Assembly (NCBI GenBank): GCA_023393115.1
Contig: JAEWMS010000005.1
Coordinates: 1 to 64,000, forward strand
DNA: 64,000 bases
DNA from: Bacillota bacterium
GTDB taxonomy: Bacteria; Bacillota; Clostridia; Acetivibrionales; DSM-1351
Reading direction: 5' to 3'
Numbering within the stretch: the stretch's first letter is position 1; each line of letters starts with the position of its first letter. Both the position numbers and the translations under genes were made by a program. Below the pieces are notes generated by a model that ran no database searches, was not told the DNA's origin, and worked only from the letters and a program-made list of their open reading frames with translations. Positions 53,110 through 61,345 of this stretch are shown piece after piece.

Positions 53110-54372
53110 TTGGCTAAATATGTAATAAGCGAAGGTGTACCTTTAAAAGGAAAAGTAAGAGTAGATGGTGCAAAAAATTCAGTTCTTCCGATAATAGCTG
53201 CATCCCTGTTAGGTGAGTCAAAAAGCATTATTGAAGAAGTCCCGGATTTATACGATGTCAGTGTGATGTGTGAGCTTATCAGGTCACTGGGGGCTGAGGT
53301 TGAACAAATCCCGGGCTCCAATTCCATAGGCTTCCACGCCAAAGATATCACAAATTCAACGGCACCCTATGAATTAGTTAATAAACTAAGGGCTTCTTTC
53401 TTAATAATGGGTCCCATGCTGGCCAAAACAGGATTTGTTAGGGTTGCACTTCCTGGAGGCTGTGCTATAGGATCGAGGCCTGTGGATTTACATTTGAAGG
53501 GATTCACGGCGTTAGGAGCTGAGATAACCCAGGGACACGGCTATATTGAAGCTAGAAGAACAAAAAGACTTACCGGTAATAAAATATATCTGGATTTTCC
53601 CAGCGTCGGCGCCACAGAGAACATTCTCATGGCAGCCGTATTGGCTGAGGGCCAGACAAGTATCGAAAATGCAGCTATAGAGCCTGAGATTGTTGATCTT
53701 GCCAACTATTTGAATGAAATGGGGGCATCCATAAAAGGAGCAGGGACCGATACCATAAGAATAATGGGTGTTAAAAGTCTTCAGGGCTGCACACACACTA
53801 TTATCCCAGATAGGATTGAGGCCGGAACTTTTATGGTGGCTGCTGCAATAACCAACGGAGATGTGGAAATTGAAAATGTTGTACCTGATCATCTCAAGCC
53901 CATAATTGCCAAGCTAAAGGAAACTGGTCTTGAGATTAGCGAAGAAGTAAGTTCTATAAAGATTAAAAGCAGTGGCAGCTTAAAGCCGGTAGATGTGAAG
54001 ACTCTCCCTTATCCCGGTTTTCCCACAGATATGCAGGCACAGATGACGTCGCTTTTAAGCAGCACACAGGGAACAAGTATTGTGACCGAAACGATTTTTG
54101 AGAACAGGTTTATGCATGTCAGTGAACTGAAAAGAATGGGTGCGAATATTAAGATTGATGGAAGAACAGCAGTTATTGAAGGAAGACAGTGCCTTACAGG
54201 TGCTGCGGTTAAGGCCACTGACCTCAGAGCCGGAGCTGCGTTGGTTTTGGCAGGACTGGCAGCAGAAGGTGCTACTGAGATAGGTGAAATACAGCACATC
54301 GACAGAGGCTATTGTCTACTTGACCAGAAGCTTAGAGCACTTGGTGCTAAAATTGAAAGGGTGGAAGAATAA
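53110..54372 (+). CDS. murA: UDP-N-acetylglucosamine 1-carboxyvinyltransferase
   Basis: MurA transfers enolpyruvate from PEP to UDP-GlcNAc, the first committed step of peptidoglycan synthesis. The 420-residue protein has the catalytic cysteine in GGCAIGSRPVDLH (Cys118), so it should be fosfomycin-sensitive, unlike the Asp variants. GAKNSVLPIIAA near the start and RAGAALVLAGLAAEG near the end are typical. The start is TTG at 53110, after GAGGGG. A 22-bp perfect hairpin lies 22 bases downstream. Confidence 0.96.
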   Translation: MAKYVISEGVPLKGKVRVDGAKNSVLPIIAASLLGESKSIIEEVPDLYDVSVMCELIRSLGAEVEQIPGSNSIGFHAKDITNSTAPYELVNKLRASFLIMGPMLAKTGFVRVALPGGCAIGSRPVDLHLKGFTALGAEITQGHGYIEARRTKRLTGNKIYLDFPSVGATENILMAAVLAEGQTSIENAAIEPEIVDLANYLNEMGASIKGAGTDTIRIMGVKSLQGCTHTIIPDRIEAGTFMVAAAITNGDVEIENVVPDHLKPIIAKLKETGLEISEEVSSIKIKSSGSLKPVDVKTLPYPGFPTDMQAQMTSLLSSTQGTSIVTETIFENRFMHVSELKRMGANIKIDGRTAVIEGRQCLTGAAVKATDLRAGAALVLAGLAAEGATEIGEIQHIDRGYCLLDQKLRALGAKIERVEE

Positions 54373-54394
54373 GCATTAAGATGATTACCGAGGG

Positions 54395-54446
54395 AAAATA
54401 GCTATGATTATTTCATTATTATGAAATAATCATAGCTATTTTAATT
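54395..54446 (+). terminator. Terminator after murA with a 22-bp perfect stem
   Basis: Positions 54395-54416 are fully complementary to 54421-54442 around a TATT loop, followed by AATTATAG. The stem's own TTTT end supplies the T-run. The A-rich and T-rich arms make it work in both directions. Confidence 0.85.
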
Positions 54447-54574
54447 ATAGAGAGGATTCATAATTTAACTCCAAAATTAATATAAATAAACATGTCCGAT
54501 AAGCGGCTTTTAATTACTATTTGTATATGCGCTTTGCGCGTATCAAAGCCACTAATGTGGCTTGGAGGGCTAAT

Positions 54575-55570
54575 ATGAAGAAGGTCTGCCTTTACATAAT
54601 TATAATGTTTCTAATAATCATACTTATACCCATGATATTTATTCGTGATTTCAGTATTATTCAGCAGCAGATCAGCGGTACCGCAGATAAATCAAAGAAG
54701 GCATTAACGGTAAATGTTTATCATGCTGATCAGAAGAAAATTGTTAAAATGAATCTTGAGGATTACCTCATTGGAGTAGTAGCCGCTGAAATGCCGGCCT
54801 CATTTGAAATGGAAGCCCTAAAGGCACAGGCTGTTGCCGCAAGAACTTATGTATTGGGGAGGGCCGCCAAGCTTTACGGTTCCTCCGAAACAGTTCATAA
54901 CGGGGCGGATGTTTGTACCAGCCCCGGCCATTGTCAGGCGTGGGTCAGTAAGGATACAGCCATGAGACGCTGGGGGCTTTTTTCCTCGTTCAAATACTGG
55001 AATAAGATATGTAAAGCTGTCAGTGATACGACAGGGGAAGTTATTGAATATAACAGCGTCATTATAAACCCTCTTTTCCACTCCAACAGTGGAGGACATA
55101 CTGAAAATGTAGAGGATGTGTGGGCAGGAACAGCTTCTCCGTATTTACGGGGGGTGGAAAGTCCCGGAGAGGATACCTTTTCAGAATACAAAACTGAAGT
55201 GGTATTTGAACAGGAGGATATGGTTAAAAAGCTAAAGTTGATCTATCCAGACTTAAAGCTAAAAACAAAGGACATTTTATCCGATACTGAAATCAAGAAG
55301 TACTCGTCAGGTGACAGAGTTCTGGAAATGAAAATAGGTAATATAACATTAAAAGGCACCGATTTCAGGAAGATTTTCCAGTTGAAATCCGCTAACTTCA
55401 AACTTTCCAAGCTGGTTGACGGGAAAGTAGCAGTTACAACCATAGGCTACGGTCATGGTGTGGGAATGAGTCAGTGTGGTGCAAATTATTTGGCAAAGAA
55501 AGGCTATACTTATTCGAATATTTTGAAATATTACTATCAGGGAGTGACTTTAAACAAGATTTCCAACTAG
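54575..55570 (+). CDS. spoIID: Stage II sporulation protein D
   Basis: SpoIID is the lytic transglycosylase of the DMP complex that drives engulfment of the forespore. The 331-residue protein has an N-terminal membrane anchor (about 5-23) and the SpoIID domain with the catalytic glutamate Glu72 in VVAAEMPASFEMEALKAQAVAARTY; HSNSGGHTE and the C-terminal GYGHGVGMSQCGA are also conserved. I start at ATG 54575, which follows GGAGGG; an upstream frame from 54521 crosses two small hairpins and is not protein. The separation from murA by a strong terminator suggests its own sporulation promoter. Confidence 0.94.
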   Translation: MKKVCLYIIIMFLIIILIPMIFIRDFSIIQQQISGTADKSKKALTVNVYHADQKKIVKMNLEDYLIGVVAAEMPASFEMEALKAQAVAARTYVLGRAAKLYGSSETVHNGADVCTSPGHCQAWVSKDTAMRRWGLFSSFKYWNKICKAVSDTTGEVIEYNSVIINPLFHSNSGGHTENVEDVWAGTASPYLRGVESPGEDTFSEYKTEVVFEQEDMVKKLKLIYPDLKLKTKDILSDTEIKKYSSGDRVLEMKIGNITLKGTDFRKIFQLKSANFKLSKLVDGKVAVTTIGYGHGVGMSQCGANYLAKKGYTYSNILKYYYQGVTLNKISN

Positions 55571-55653
55571 ATAAAATGTAAGTTTAATTTCCATCTTTAT
55601 GTATATTGTTGCCAATATAGGAAACAATATTTAATGGAGGTGGAATATATATT

Positions 55654-56451
55654 ATGAAGAAACTTATTCCAGACGAAAAGAATTGGAAAAGCAAACTGTC
55701 TAGATTCTTTAATAATAGGGGATTTTACGTAATATTGGCAGTTTGTATAATCATTGTGGCAGCCACGGCTATATTTGTAACTACTCAAAACATGAACTCA
55801 CCAGATACCGGAATTAACAGCGAAGGAAAAATAATTCCCGGTGAAGCCAATGCTAATCAGGAAGTACAGAGTGATCCTGCAAAAGCAGTTGCAGCTGGTG
55901 CAACTGCAAAAAATTCAGCAAGTCAGTCACCTGCTTCTAGCACTGCAAAAGAGCCGGCTAAGAGTTCATCACCGGCAAAAGCCAAAACTACTGCATCAAG
56001 TAAAGTCCTTAAATTTATCCGACCTGTCGATGGTGATATTATGAAGGACTACACCAGAGATGTAAACACTTTCTCAGAGTCAAAGACATTGGGCGACATA
56101 AGAGCTCATACGGGTCTTGATTTTAAAGTAGACAAGCTTACCAAGGTAAGAGCTGTTGAAGATGGAACAGTTTCATTGGTTGAGGACAATGCAAATGGTA
56201 TCACTGTTGAAATCACTCATGGCACCAGCGGTTTGAAGACCAGATATGCAGGTCTGTCAAAACAGGGACTGGAAGACATAAGCTGCGGGTTAAAGGTTAA
56301 GGCCAATGAAATAATAGGTCTTGTAGGTGACCCTATTCAGAATGAATGTGAAGATGGTGCGCATCTTCATTTCGAGGTTTTGAAAAACGGAAAATCTGTT
56401 GACCCCGTGCCATATTTGAAGGCATCTACCACGACAAACAAGGCTAAATAA
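55654..56451 (+). CDS. spoIIQ: Stage II sporulation protein Q-like M23 peptidase
   Basis: SpoIIQ sits in the forespore membrane and binds SpoIIIAH across the intermembrane space during engulfment. The 265-residue protein has one membrane helix (about 26-43), a low-complexity Ala/Ser/Lys linker (about 68-118) and an LytM/M23 domain (about 120-255). Its zinc ligands are complete: HTGLD gives His152 and Asp156, and HLHFE gives His237 and His239. The B. subtilis SpoIIQ lacks part of this site, whereas several clostridial ones keep it, so endopeptidase activity is possible. The ATG follows GGAGGTGG. The position after spoIID supports the call. Confidence 0.88.
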   Translation: MKKLIPDEKNWKSKLSRFFNNRGFYVILAVCIIIVAATAIFVTTQNMNSPDTGINSEGKIIPGEANANQEVQSDPAKAVAAGATAKNSASQSPASSTAKEPAKSSSPAKAKTTASSKVLKFIRPVDGDIMKDYTRDVNTFSESKTLGDIRAHTGLDFKVDKLTKVRAVEDGTVSLVEDNANGITVEITHGTSGLKTRYAGLSKQGLEDISCGLKVKANEIIGLVGDPIQNECEDGAHLHFEVLKNGKSVDPVPYLKASTTTNKAK

Positions 56452-56475
56452 TCAAATATAAACTGAACAAATAGC

Positions 56476-56507
56476 GGAACCTCAACTACATGAGGTTCCA
56501 TTTATTG
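56476..56507 (+). terminator. Terminator after spoIIQ
   Basis: GGAACCTCA at 56476-56484 pairs with TGAGGTTCC at 56491-56499, then ATTTATTG. The T-run is weak. Confidence 0.65.
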
Positions 56508-56602
56508 TGCTGTAAAACATTATTTTTATCAAAGACATTATCTGTTTAAACATCGCTTAAAGGGGTATAAAATCAGTAATACATACTAAAGGAGAGCCAT
56601 TT

Positions 56603-57109
56603 ATGAGTAAATTGAAACAGATTATTGAATATGCCATGAGAATGGAAAATGATGCCGAGGAGTTTTACAGTTACAATCTGGAGAAAGTTCGTTCAGCAGA
56701 GCATAAAAAGTTATTTGAGGAACTGGCTGAAATGGAAAAAACTCATTATGCAGTTTTAAGCAGTATTTACGACATGCTTAAAGTTACACCGCCGCCGATA
56801 GAGCTTTCCTGGGTGGTTGATGATACATCCAGAGAGAAAAATGTTTCAATTATAGCTGACAGCTCAGAATTGATATCCAATGAACAAGCTCTTTCCGATT
56901 TGTCTATTATCAGGATGGCATATTTAATGGAAAGTGACTTTGCACTATTCTATGCTAATGCCGCAAATCAGGTGGAAGACAAAGAGGCCAAGAACTTTCT
57001 TCTTGAACTTGCCGATTGGGAGAAGAAGCATGAGACGATGTTCAAGGTAAGATATGAGAAGCTGCTCAAACAGAGCTGGAGTGATGTTGCAGGAATTATA
57101 TTTAAATAG
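56603..57109 (+). CDS. Ferritin-like (rubrerythrin-type) diiron protein
   Basis: The 168-residue protein is a four-helix bundle of the ferritin-like superfamily, close to the rubrerythrin diiron domain but without a rubredoxin domain. Candidate iron ligands are the Glu of NDAEEFYSY, EKTHYA (ExxH) of the second helix, the Glu of MESDFALFY and EKKHETMF (ExxH) of the fourth. Such proteins handle peroxide or iron in anaerobes; a coat-protein role is another possibility given the sporulation neighbourhood. AGGAG precedes the ATG. It is monocistronic with a terminator after it. Confidence 0.8.
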   Translation: MSKLKQIIEYAMRMENDAEEFYSYNLEKVRSAEHKKLFEELAEMEKTHYAVLSSIYDMLKVTPPPIELSWVVDDTSREKNVSIIADSSELISNEQALSDLSIIRMAYLMESDFALFYANAANQVEDKEAKNFLLELADWEKKHETMFKVRYEKLLKQSWSDVAGIIFK

Positions 57110-57166
57110 TATTTGAGCACAAACTTATAAATAGAGAGATTAAATTGAGGGATTTATCAAATGAAG

Positions 57167-57220
57167 GCACCGTAGATATTTCGGGTGAAAAGTCAACCTG
57201 GAATACTTACGGTGCTTTTT
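57167..57220 (+). terminator. Terminator after the ferritin-like gene
   Basis: GCACCGTA at about 57167-57174 pairs with TACGGTGC at 57208-57215, followed by TTTTT. The loop is long. Confidence 0.75.
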
Positions 57221-57369
57221 ACAGTCTAGCGACTAAACAGCTTTGGAGCAAATTTCTTGTATTATTGGTTCTTAAATAGTAAAATGTAAAATATAATTTA
57301 AATGGTACCATAAAAAAGCTGGTACCGATTAGTTTACGAAGTCTTCCAATCGCGCATTTGTAGTGTTGG

Positions 57370-57580
57370 GGTTAACTTGAAAGACTTCACTAACGTTCGC
57401 CTTTCAAGTTAACCTATGAATCTATGGCCGTGCGATATATTCAAAATATTTTCGGATACCTTCAAATATTTTGAAAGCGCACATGGCCAATTAACCTCCT
57501 TTATTCGCCACATTGCGGATAAGGGAATAGATAAATTTCATAAAGTTTTGTGACCACAATGGTGGCTCATGGAGGTTAAT
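57370..57580 (+). repeat. ddl leader tandem repeat, unit 1
   Basis: First copy of a 204-nt unit. It contains a GGTTAAC-TTG with an 11-codon ORF (57377-57412), a long rod hairpin (about 57424-57488, with GGCC-GTGCG paired to CGCAC-AT-GGCC and an inner 12-bp AT-rich stem), and ATTAACCTCC (57490-57499) complementary to GGAGGTTAAT (57571-57580). The 5' end alone also forms a 14-bp stem, GGTTAACTTGAAAG with CTTTCAAGTTAACC. Confidence 0.85.
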
Positions 57581-57783
57581 TTGAAAGACTTCACTAAAGC
57601 TCGTCTTCCAAACTAACCTATGAATCTATGGCCGTGCGATATATTCAAAATATTTTCAGATACTTCAAATATTTTGAAAGCGCACATGGCCAATTAACCT
57701 CCTTTATTCGCCACATTGCGGATAAGGGAGTAGATAAATTTCATAAAGTTTTGTGGCCGCAATGGTGGCTCATGGAGGTTAAT
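57574..57783 (+). repeat. ddl leader tandem repeat, unit 2
   Basis: Second copy, sharing GGTTAAT with the end of unit 1. The body differs from unit 1 by about five changes including a one-base deletion; most divergence lies in its first 40 bases. It has the same rod hairpin (57630-57691) and ends with GGAGGTTAAT directly before the ddl ATG. Confidence 0.85.
57693..57783 (+). promoter_or_regulatory. Hairpin pairing with the ddl ribosome-binding site
   Basis: ATTAACCTCC at 57693-57702 is perfectly complementary to GGAGGTTAAT at 57774-57783, which is the ddl Shine-Dalgarno. Inside it, GCCACATTGCGG (57710-57721) pairs with CCGCAATGGTGGC (57757-57769) with one bulge. The folded form would hide the ribosome-binding site. 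No riboswitch class is recognised. Confidence 0.6.
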
Positions 57784-58938
57784 ATGGGAAAGAAAAGAGT
57801 AGCTGTGATATTCGGTGGACAATCCTCTGAACATGAGGTGTCAAGAGTTTCGGCCCAATCGGTAATTGAGAATATAAATCGAGAAAAATACGATATTGTT
57901 ATGATGGGTATTACAAAGGAAGGTCAATGGCTTACATATGAAGGCCCTACCAATAAAATCGGCAGCGGAGAATGGGAGAAGCTGGCGTTAGCTGCCGCCC
58001 AGGAAAGAAAACAAAATACTCAGCTTACGACTACCGGGAGCAATCAGACAAGTACACAACCGGAGGAGTTGGCTGTAAGCAATACGGCAAGAGGTGTATT
58101 CGGTGAGAGCTCAAAGGAACCTATAGATGTAATATTCCCGGTGCTGCATGGATGTAACGGAGAGGACGGTACTATTCAGGGTTTGTTTGAGCTGGCAGGT
58201 ATACCCTATGTTGGCTGCGGGGTTCTGGGCTCGGCTGTAGGTATGGATAAGGCCTATACCAAGATAATATTTGAAAAGGAAGGTCTGCCCCAGGGAGATT
58301 ATCTTGTATTCAATAGAAAACAGATAAACTTCAGGATAGACGAAGTAATAGAAGAAATTGAGGGCAGACTTACATATCCCTGCTTCGTTAAACCATCAAA
58401 TGCAGGTTCTTCAGTAGGGGTTAACAAAGCATCAAACAGGGAACAATTGAAAAGGGCTCTTGAGATTGCAGCAAAGAATGACAGAAGGATTCTGGTTGAG
58501 GAATTCATTAACGGAAGAGAAATAGAATGTGCAGTCCTTGGAAACGACAATCCCATAGCTTCAACAGTAGGAGAGGTTGTTCCATGTAATGAATTTTATG
58601 ATTATGAGGCAAAATATCAAGTAGGTGATGATTCAAGAGTAATAATACCGGCTGAAAATCTTTCGGCCGAAACTGTGCAAAAGATAAGGGAGTATGCAGT
58701 CAGAGCATTCAAATGCCTTGATTGTGCCGGACTCTCAAGAGTGGATTTCTTTGTACATAAGGATACAGGGGAAATATATATTAACGAAATTAATACACTT
58801 CCCGGTTTTACACAGATCAGTATGTACCCCAAATTGTGGGCTGCAAGCGGGATACCTTATTCTGAACTGATTGACAGGCTAATTGAACTGGCATATGAAA
58901 GATTCGATGACTGTAAGAGGGAGTATACTAATTCCTGA
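57784..58938 (+). CDS. ddl: D-alanine--D-alanine ligase
   Basis: Ddl joins two D-alanines with ATP for the peptidoglycan stem peptide. From ATG 57784 the product is 384 residues, with the start MGKKRVAVIFGGQSSEHEVS, an insertion of low conservation near 70-100, the ATP-grasp domain (VLHGCNGEDGTIQG, YPCFVKPSNAGSSVGV, EFINGREIECAV) and the closing ligands FINEINTLPGFT-type (YINEINTLPGF). The omega-loop FYDYEAKY has the Tyr typical of D-Ala-D-Ala rather than D-Ala-D-Lac ligases. The ribosome-binding site GGAGG is part of the duplicated leader. An upstream extension to 57628 reads through repeat sequence and is rejected. Confidence 0.95.
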   Translation: MGKKRVAVIFGGQSSEHEVSRVSAQSVIENINREKYDIVMMGITKEGQWLTYEGPTNKIGSGEWEKLALAAAQERKQNTQLTTTGSNQTSTQPEELAVSNTARGVFGESSKEPIDVIFPVLHGCNGEDGTIQGLFELAGIPYVGCGVLGSAVGMDKAYTKIIFEKEGLPQGDYLVFNRKQINFRIDEVIEEIEGRLTYPCFVKPSNAGSSVGVNKASNREQLKRALEIAAKNDRRILVEEFINGREIECAVLGNDNPIASTVGEVVPCNEFYDYEAKYQVGDDSRVIIPAENLSAETVQKIREYAVRAFKCLDCAGLSRVDFFVHKDTGEIYINEINTLPGFTQISMYPKLWAASGIPYSELIDRLIELAYERFDDCKREYTNS

Positions 58939-59092
58939 TTTTTGCTTAACAACTAAATACCTTTTTCATTAAAATTGCTCCTTCTAGTTGAAAAAATTGT
59001 GTTATATGTATATTATAACGTATAGGTTAAGAAGAAACTAAAAGTAGTGTATTTGAATCAAAGGTACCAGATGAAATTGAGGAGGAGACTTG

Positions 59093-59560
59093 ATGAGTAA
59101 GGATGTGATAATAAATGTAAAGGGTATTCAGACTGATCCGGAAAACGATCAGAATACTCTTGAACTTATCACAGAAGGAAAATATTATCAAAAGGGCAAT
59201 AATTACTATATAACCTATAAGGAAAGTGAAGTAACAGGAATGGTGGGAACCACCACAACATTAAAGGTCTGTGACGGAGTTGTCACATTGATGAGATTTG
59301 GAAAGGTAAATTCGCAGTTTGTTTTCCAAAAGGGACAAAAACATGTCTCGTCCTATGAAACCGAGTATGGGGTTTTTACTATAGGTGTATACGCTAATAA
59401 TGTTGACGTAAATATAGATGATTCAGGCGGAGAAATTCGTGTAGGCTATCAGATCGAGATAGACAATCATAACACCGGAAGAAATGATTTTTATATGCAA
59501 ATTAGAGAGGTAGGAGCTGTAAATGAAAAACATAACAGAGGAAATACGCCAGCAAATTAA
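59093..59560 (+). CDS. ywiB: DUF1934 (YwiB-like) beta-barrel protein
   Basis: The 155-residue product belongs to DUF1934, small beta-barrel proteins of Firmicutes with a calycin-like fold. It starts KDVIINVKGIQTDPEND, has the YYITYKESEVTGM and TLMRFGKVNSQFVFQKGQKH strands and a YGVFTIGVYAN segment. GGAGGAG precedes ATG 59093. It overlaps argS by 38 bases, and ywiB lies directly before argS in B. subtilis as well, so the pair is probably translationally coupled. Function is unknown. Confidence 0.85.
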   Translation: MSKDVIINVKGIQTDPENDQNTLELITEGKYYQKGNNYYITYKESEVTGMVGTTTTLKVCDGVVTLMRFGKVNSQFVFQKGQKHVSSYETEYGVFTIGVYANNVDVNIDDSGGEIRVGYQIEIDNHNTGRNDFYMQIREVGAVNEKHNRGNTPAN

Positions 59561-61217
59561 AGGGGCAGTGTTGGGTTCAGTTAACAAAGCCATAGAAGCC
59601 GGAGAACTGCCTCAACTAGAAATCACCGATATAGCTATTGAAATACCAAGAGAAAAGGGACACGGTGACTTTTCAACTAATATTGCCATGCAGATAACAA
59701 AGGTAGCAAAGAAAGCACCCCGTCAGATTGCTGAAACTATTATTAAGAATATTGATTTAAGTAATACCTATATTGTCGAGGTGACTTGCGCAGGTCCGGG
59801 ATTCATTAACTTTACTCTGGACACAAAGTACCTTTATGACGCTGTCAGAATAATAAAGGAAGAAAAGGAACAGTACGGACGCATTAACATTGGTAACGGC
59901 AAAAAAGTAATGGTAGAGTTTGTAAGCGCCAATCCCACCGGGCCTTTGCATATGGGAAATGCCCGCGGAGGAGCCCTTGGGGACTGTATAGCAAGCGTCC
60001 TTGATGCGGCCGGCTACGATGTTACCAGAGAGTTTTATGTAAATGACGCAGGTAACCAGATTGAAAAATTCGGAGTATCTCTTGAAGCTAGATATATTCA
60101 GCTTATAAAAGGTGAAGATGCCATCGAGTTTCCTGAGGACGGCTATCACGGGGAGGATATTATCGAGCACATGAAGGACTTTATTGCTGCAAACGGTGAT
60201 AAATATATTGATGTGCCTTCTGAAGAAAGAAAAAAGGTTTTTGTTGACTTTGCCCTTCCAAGAAATATCCAAAGAATCAGGGAAGGTCTCGAAAGCTATG
60301 GAATCCATTTTGACGTGTGGTTTTTAGAGTCGACTCTTCATAATAGCGGAGAGGTAATGGAAACCATTGAGCTCCTTAAAAAGAATGATTGTACTGTTGA
60401 AAAGGAGGGTGCTCTATGGTTGAAAGGTTCAGTTATAGGTAGTGACAAGGATGAAGTGCTTATCAGGAATAACGGTATCCCAACCTATTTTGCGGCAGAT
60501 ATTGCCTACCATCGAAACAAGTTTGAAACCAGAGGTTTTGAATGGGTAATCAATCTTTGGGGTGCAGACCACCATGGACATGTTGCCAGGATGAAAGCAG
60601 CCATGGCGGCCATTGGAATTAATTCTGACAAGCTTGACGTGGTGCTGTTCCAGCTGGTTCGTCTGTATAGAAACGGTGAAATAGCGAGAATGTCCAAGAG
60701 AACAGGTAAATCAATTTCGTTGATGGATTTGGTGGAGGAAGTTGGCAGAGACGGAGTAAGGTTCTTCTTCAATACTAAGGCATCGGGCAGCCATCTTGAC
60801 TTCGATCTTGACCTTGCTGTCAAGCAGTCAAATGAAAATCCTGTGTTCTATGTGCAGTATGCCCATGCCAGGATATGCAGCATGCTAAAGCTCTTGGAGA
60901 GCGAGGGAACCATTATACCAGAGGTAAATACTGCAAAGCTTGAACTCCTCGACAAGCAGGAGGAACTTGAACTTATAAAGAAGCTTTCTGAATATCCTGA
61001 CGAAGTAAGAATATCTGCTGAAACACTTGAGCCAAGCAGACTTACAAGATACGTGCAGGAAGTAGCTGCCTCCTTCCACAGCTTCTACAACGCATGCCGG
61101 GTAAGGGGCGAGGAAGAGGAGCTGATGAAGGCGAGACTCATACTTGTTGATTGCACAAGAATAGTTATAAGAAATGTGCTTGATTTGCTGAGCATCAGCG
61201 CGCCTGAGAGGATGTAA
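59523..61217 (+). CDS. argS: Arginyl-tRNA synthetase
   Basis: ArgS charges tRNA-Arg; it is a class I enzyme. The 564-residue protein has the N-terminal Add-1 tRNA-binding domain (about 1-110), the HIGH-type motif HMGN within NPTGPLHMGNARGG (about 138-151), the MSKRTGKS version of the KMSKS loop (about 390-397) and the helical anticodon-binding domain ending in LDLLSISAPERM. The ribosome-binding site GAGAGGTAGGAG lies inside the DUF1934 gene. Confidence 0.97.
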   Translation: MKNITEEIRQQIKGAVLGSVNKAIEAGELPQLEITDIAIEIPREKGHGDFSTNIAMQITKVAKKAPRQIAETIIKNIDLSNTYIVEVTCAGPGFINFTLDTKYLYDAVRIIKEEKEQYGRINIGNGKKVMVEFVSANPTGPLHMGNARGGALGDCIASVLDAAGYDVTREFYVNDAGNQIEKFGVSLEARYIQLIKGEDAIEFPEDGYHGEDIIEHMKDFIAANGDKYIDVPSEERKKVFVDFALPRNIQRIREGLESYGIHFDVWFLESTLHNSGEVMETIELLKKNDCTVEKEGALWLKGSVIGSDKDEVLIRNNGIPTYFAADIAYHRNKFETRGFEWVINLWGADHHGHVARMKAAMAAIGINSDKLDVVLFQLVRLYRNGEIARMSKRTGKSISLMDLVEEVGRDGVRFFFNTKASGSHLDFDLDLAVKQSNENPVFYVQYAHARICSMLKLLESEGTIIPEVNTAKLELLDKQEELELIKKLSEYPDEVRISAETLEPSRLTRYVQEVAASFHSFYNACRVRGEEEELMKARLILVDCTRIVIRNVLDLLSISAPERM

Positions 61218-61225
61218 CCTTTTTA

Positions 61226-61246
61226 GAGTGAAGGGTGAATAGTGAA
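61226..61246. repeat. Heptanucleotide repeat tract, left arm
   Basis: AGTGAAGGGTGAATAGTGAA is a three-unit 7-base tract after argS. It is nearly the inverse of the tract at 61319-61345, so the two flank the intervening terminator as inverted arms. Confidence 0.65.
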
Positions 61247-61250
61247 AAGC

Positions 61251-61290
61251 AAAGAGTAATGCCTTTTTTCGGGCATTACTCTTTTTTAAT
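61251..61290 (+). terminator. Terminator after argS
   Basis: AAAGAGTAATGCC at 61251-61263 pairs with GGGCATTACTCTTT at 61270-61284, followed by TTTTAAT. It may serve the convergent chemoreceptor gene too. Confidence 0.92.
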
Positions 61291-61318
61291 AGGCTGGCGT
61301 TAGCCAGGCATCCACAAC

Positions 61319-61345
61319 TCTTCACCTTTCACCCTTCACTATTCA
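61319..61345. repeat. Heptanucleotide repeat tract, right arm
   Basis: TTCACCT TTCACCC TTCACTA TTCATTA are four 7-base units that end at the chemoreceptor stop codon. Confidence 0.65.

Noticed and set aside
57221..57369. Gap before the ddl repeats
   Set aside because: It holds a GGTACC...GGTACC hairpin (about 57304-57327) and a lone TATAAT-like site, but no convincing -35, so I did not call a promoter.
57628..57783. 52-codon N-terminal extension of ddl
   Set aside because: It is only a chance open frame through leader repeat unit 2; the conserved Ddl start and the GGAGG ribosome-binding site lie at 57774-57786.
58939..59092. Possible T-box before the DUF1934-argS pair
   Set aside because: No T-box sequence (TGGNACCGCG-type) or antiterminator structure is visible in the short gap.
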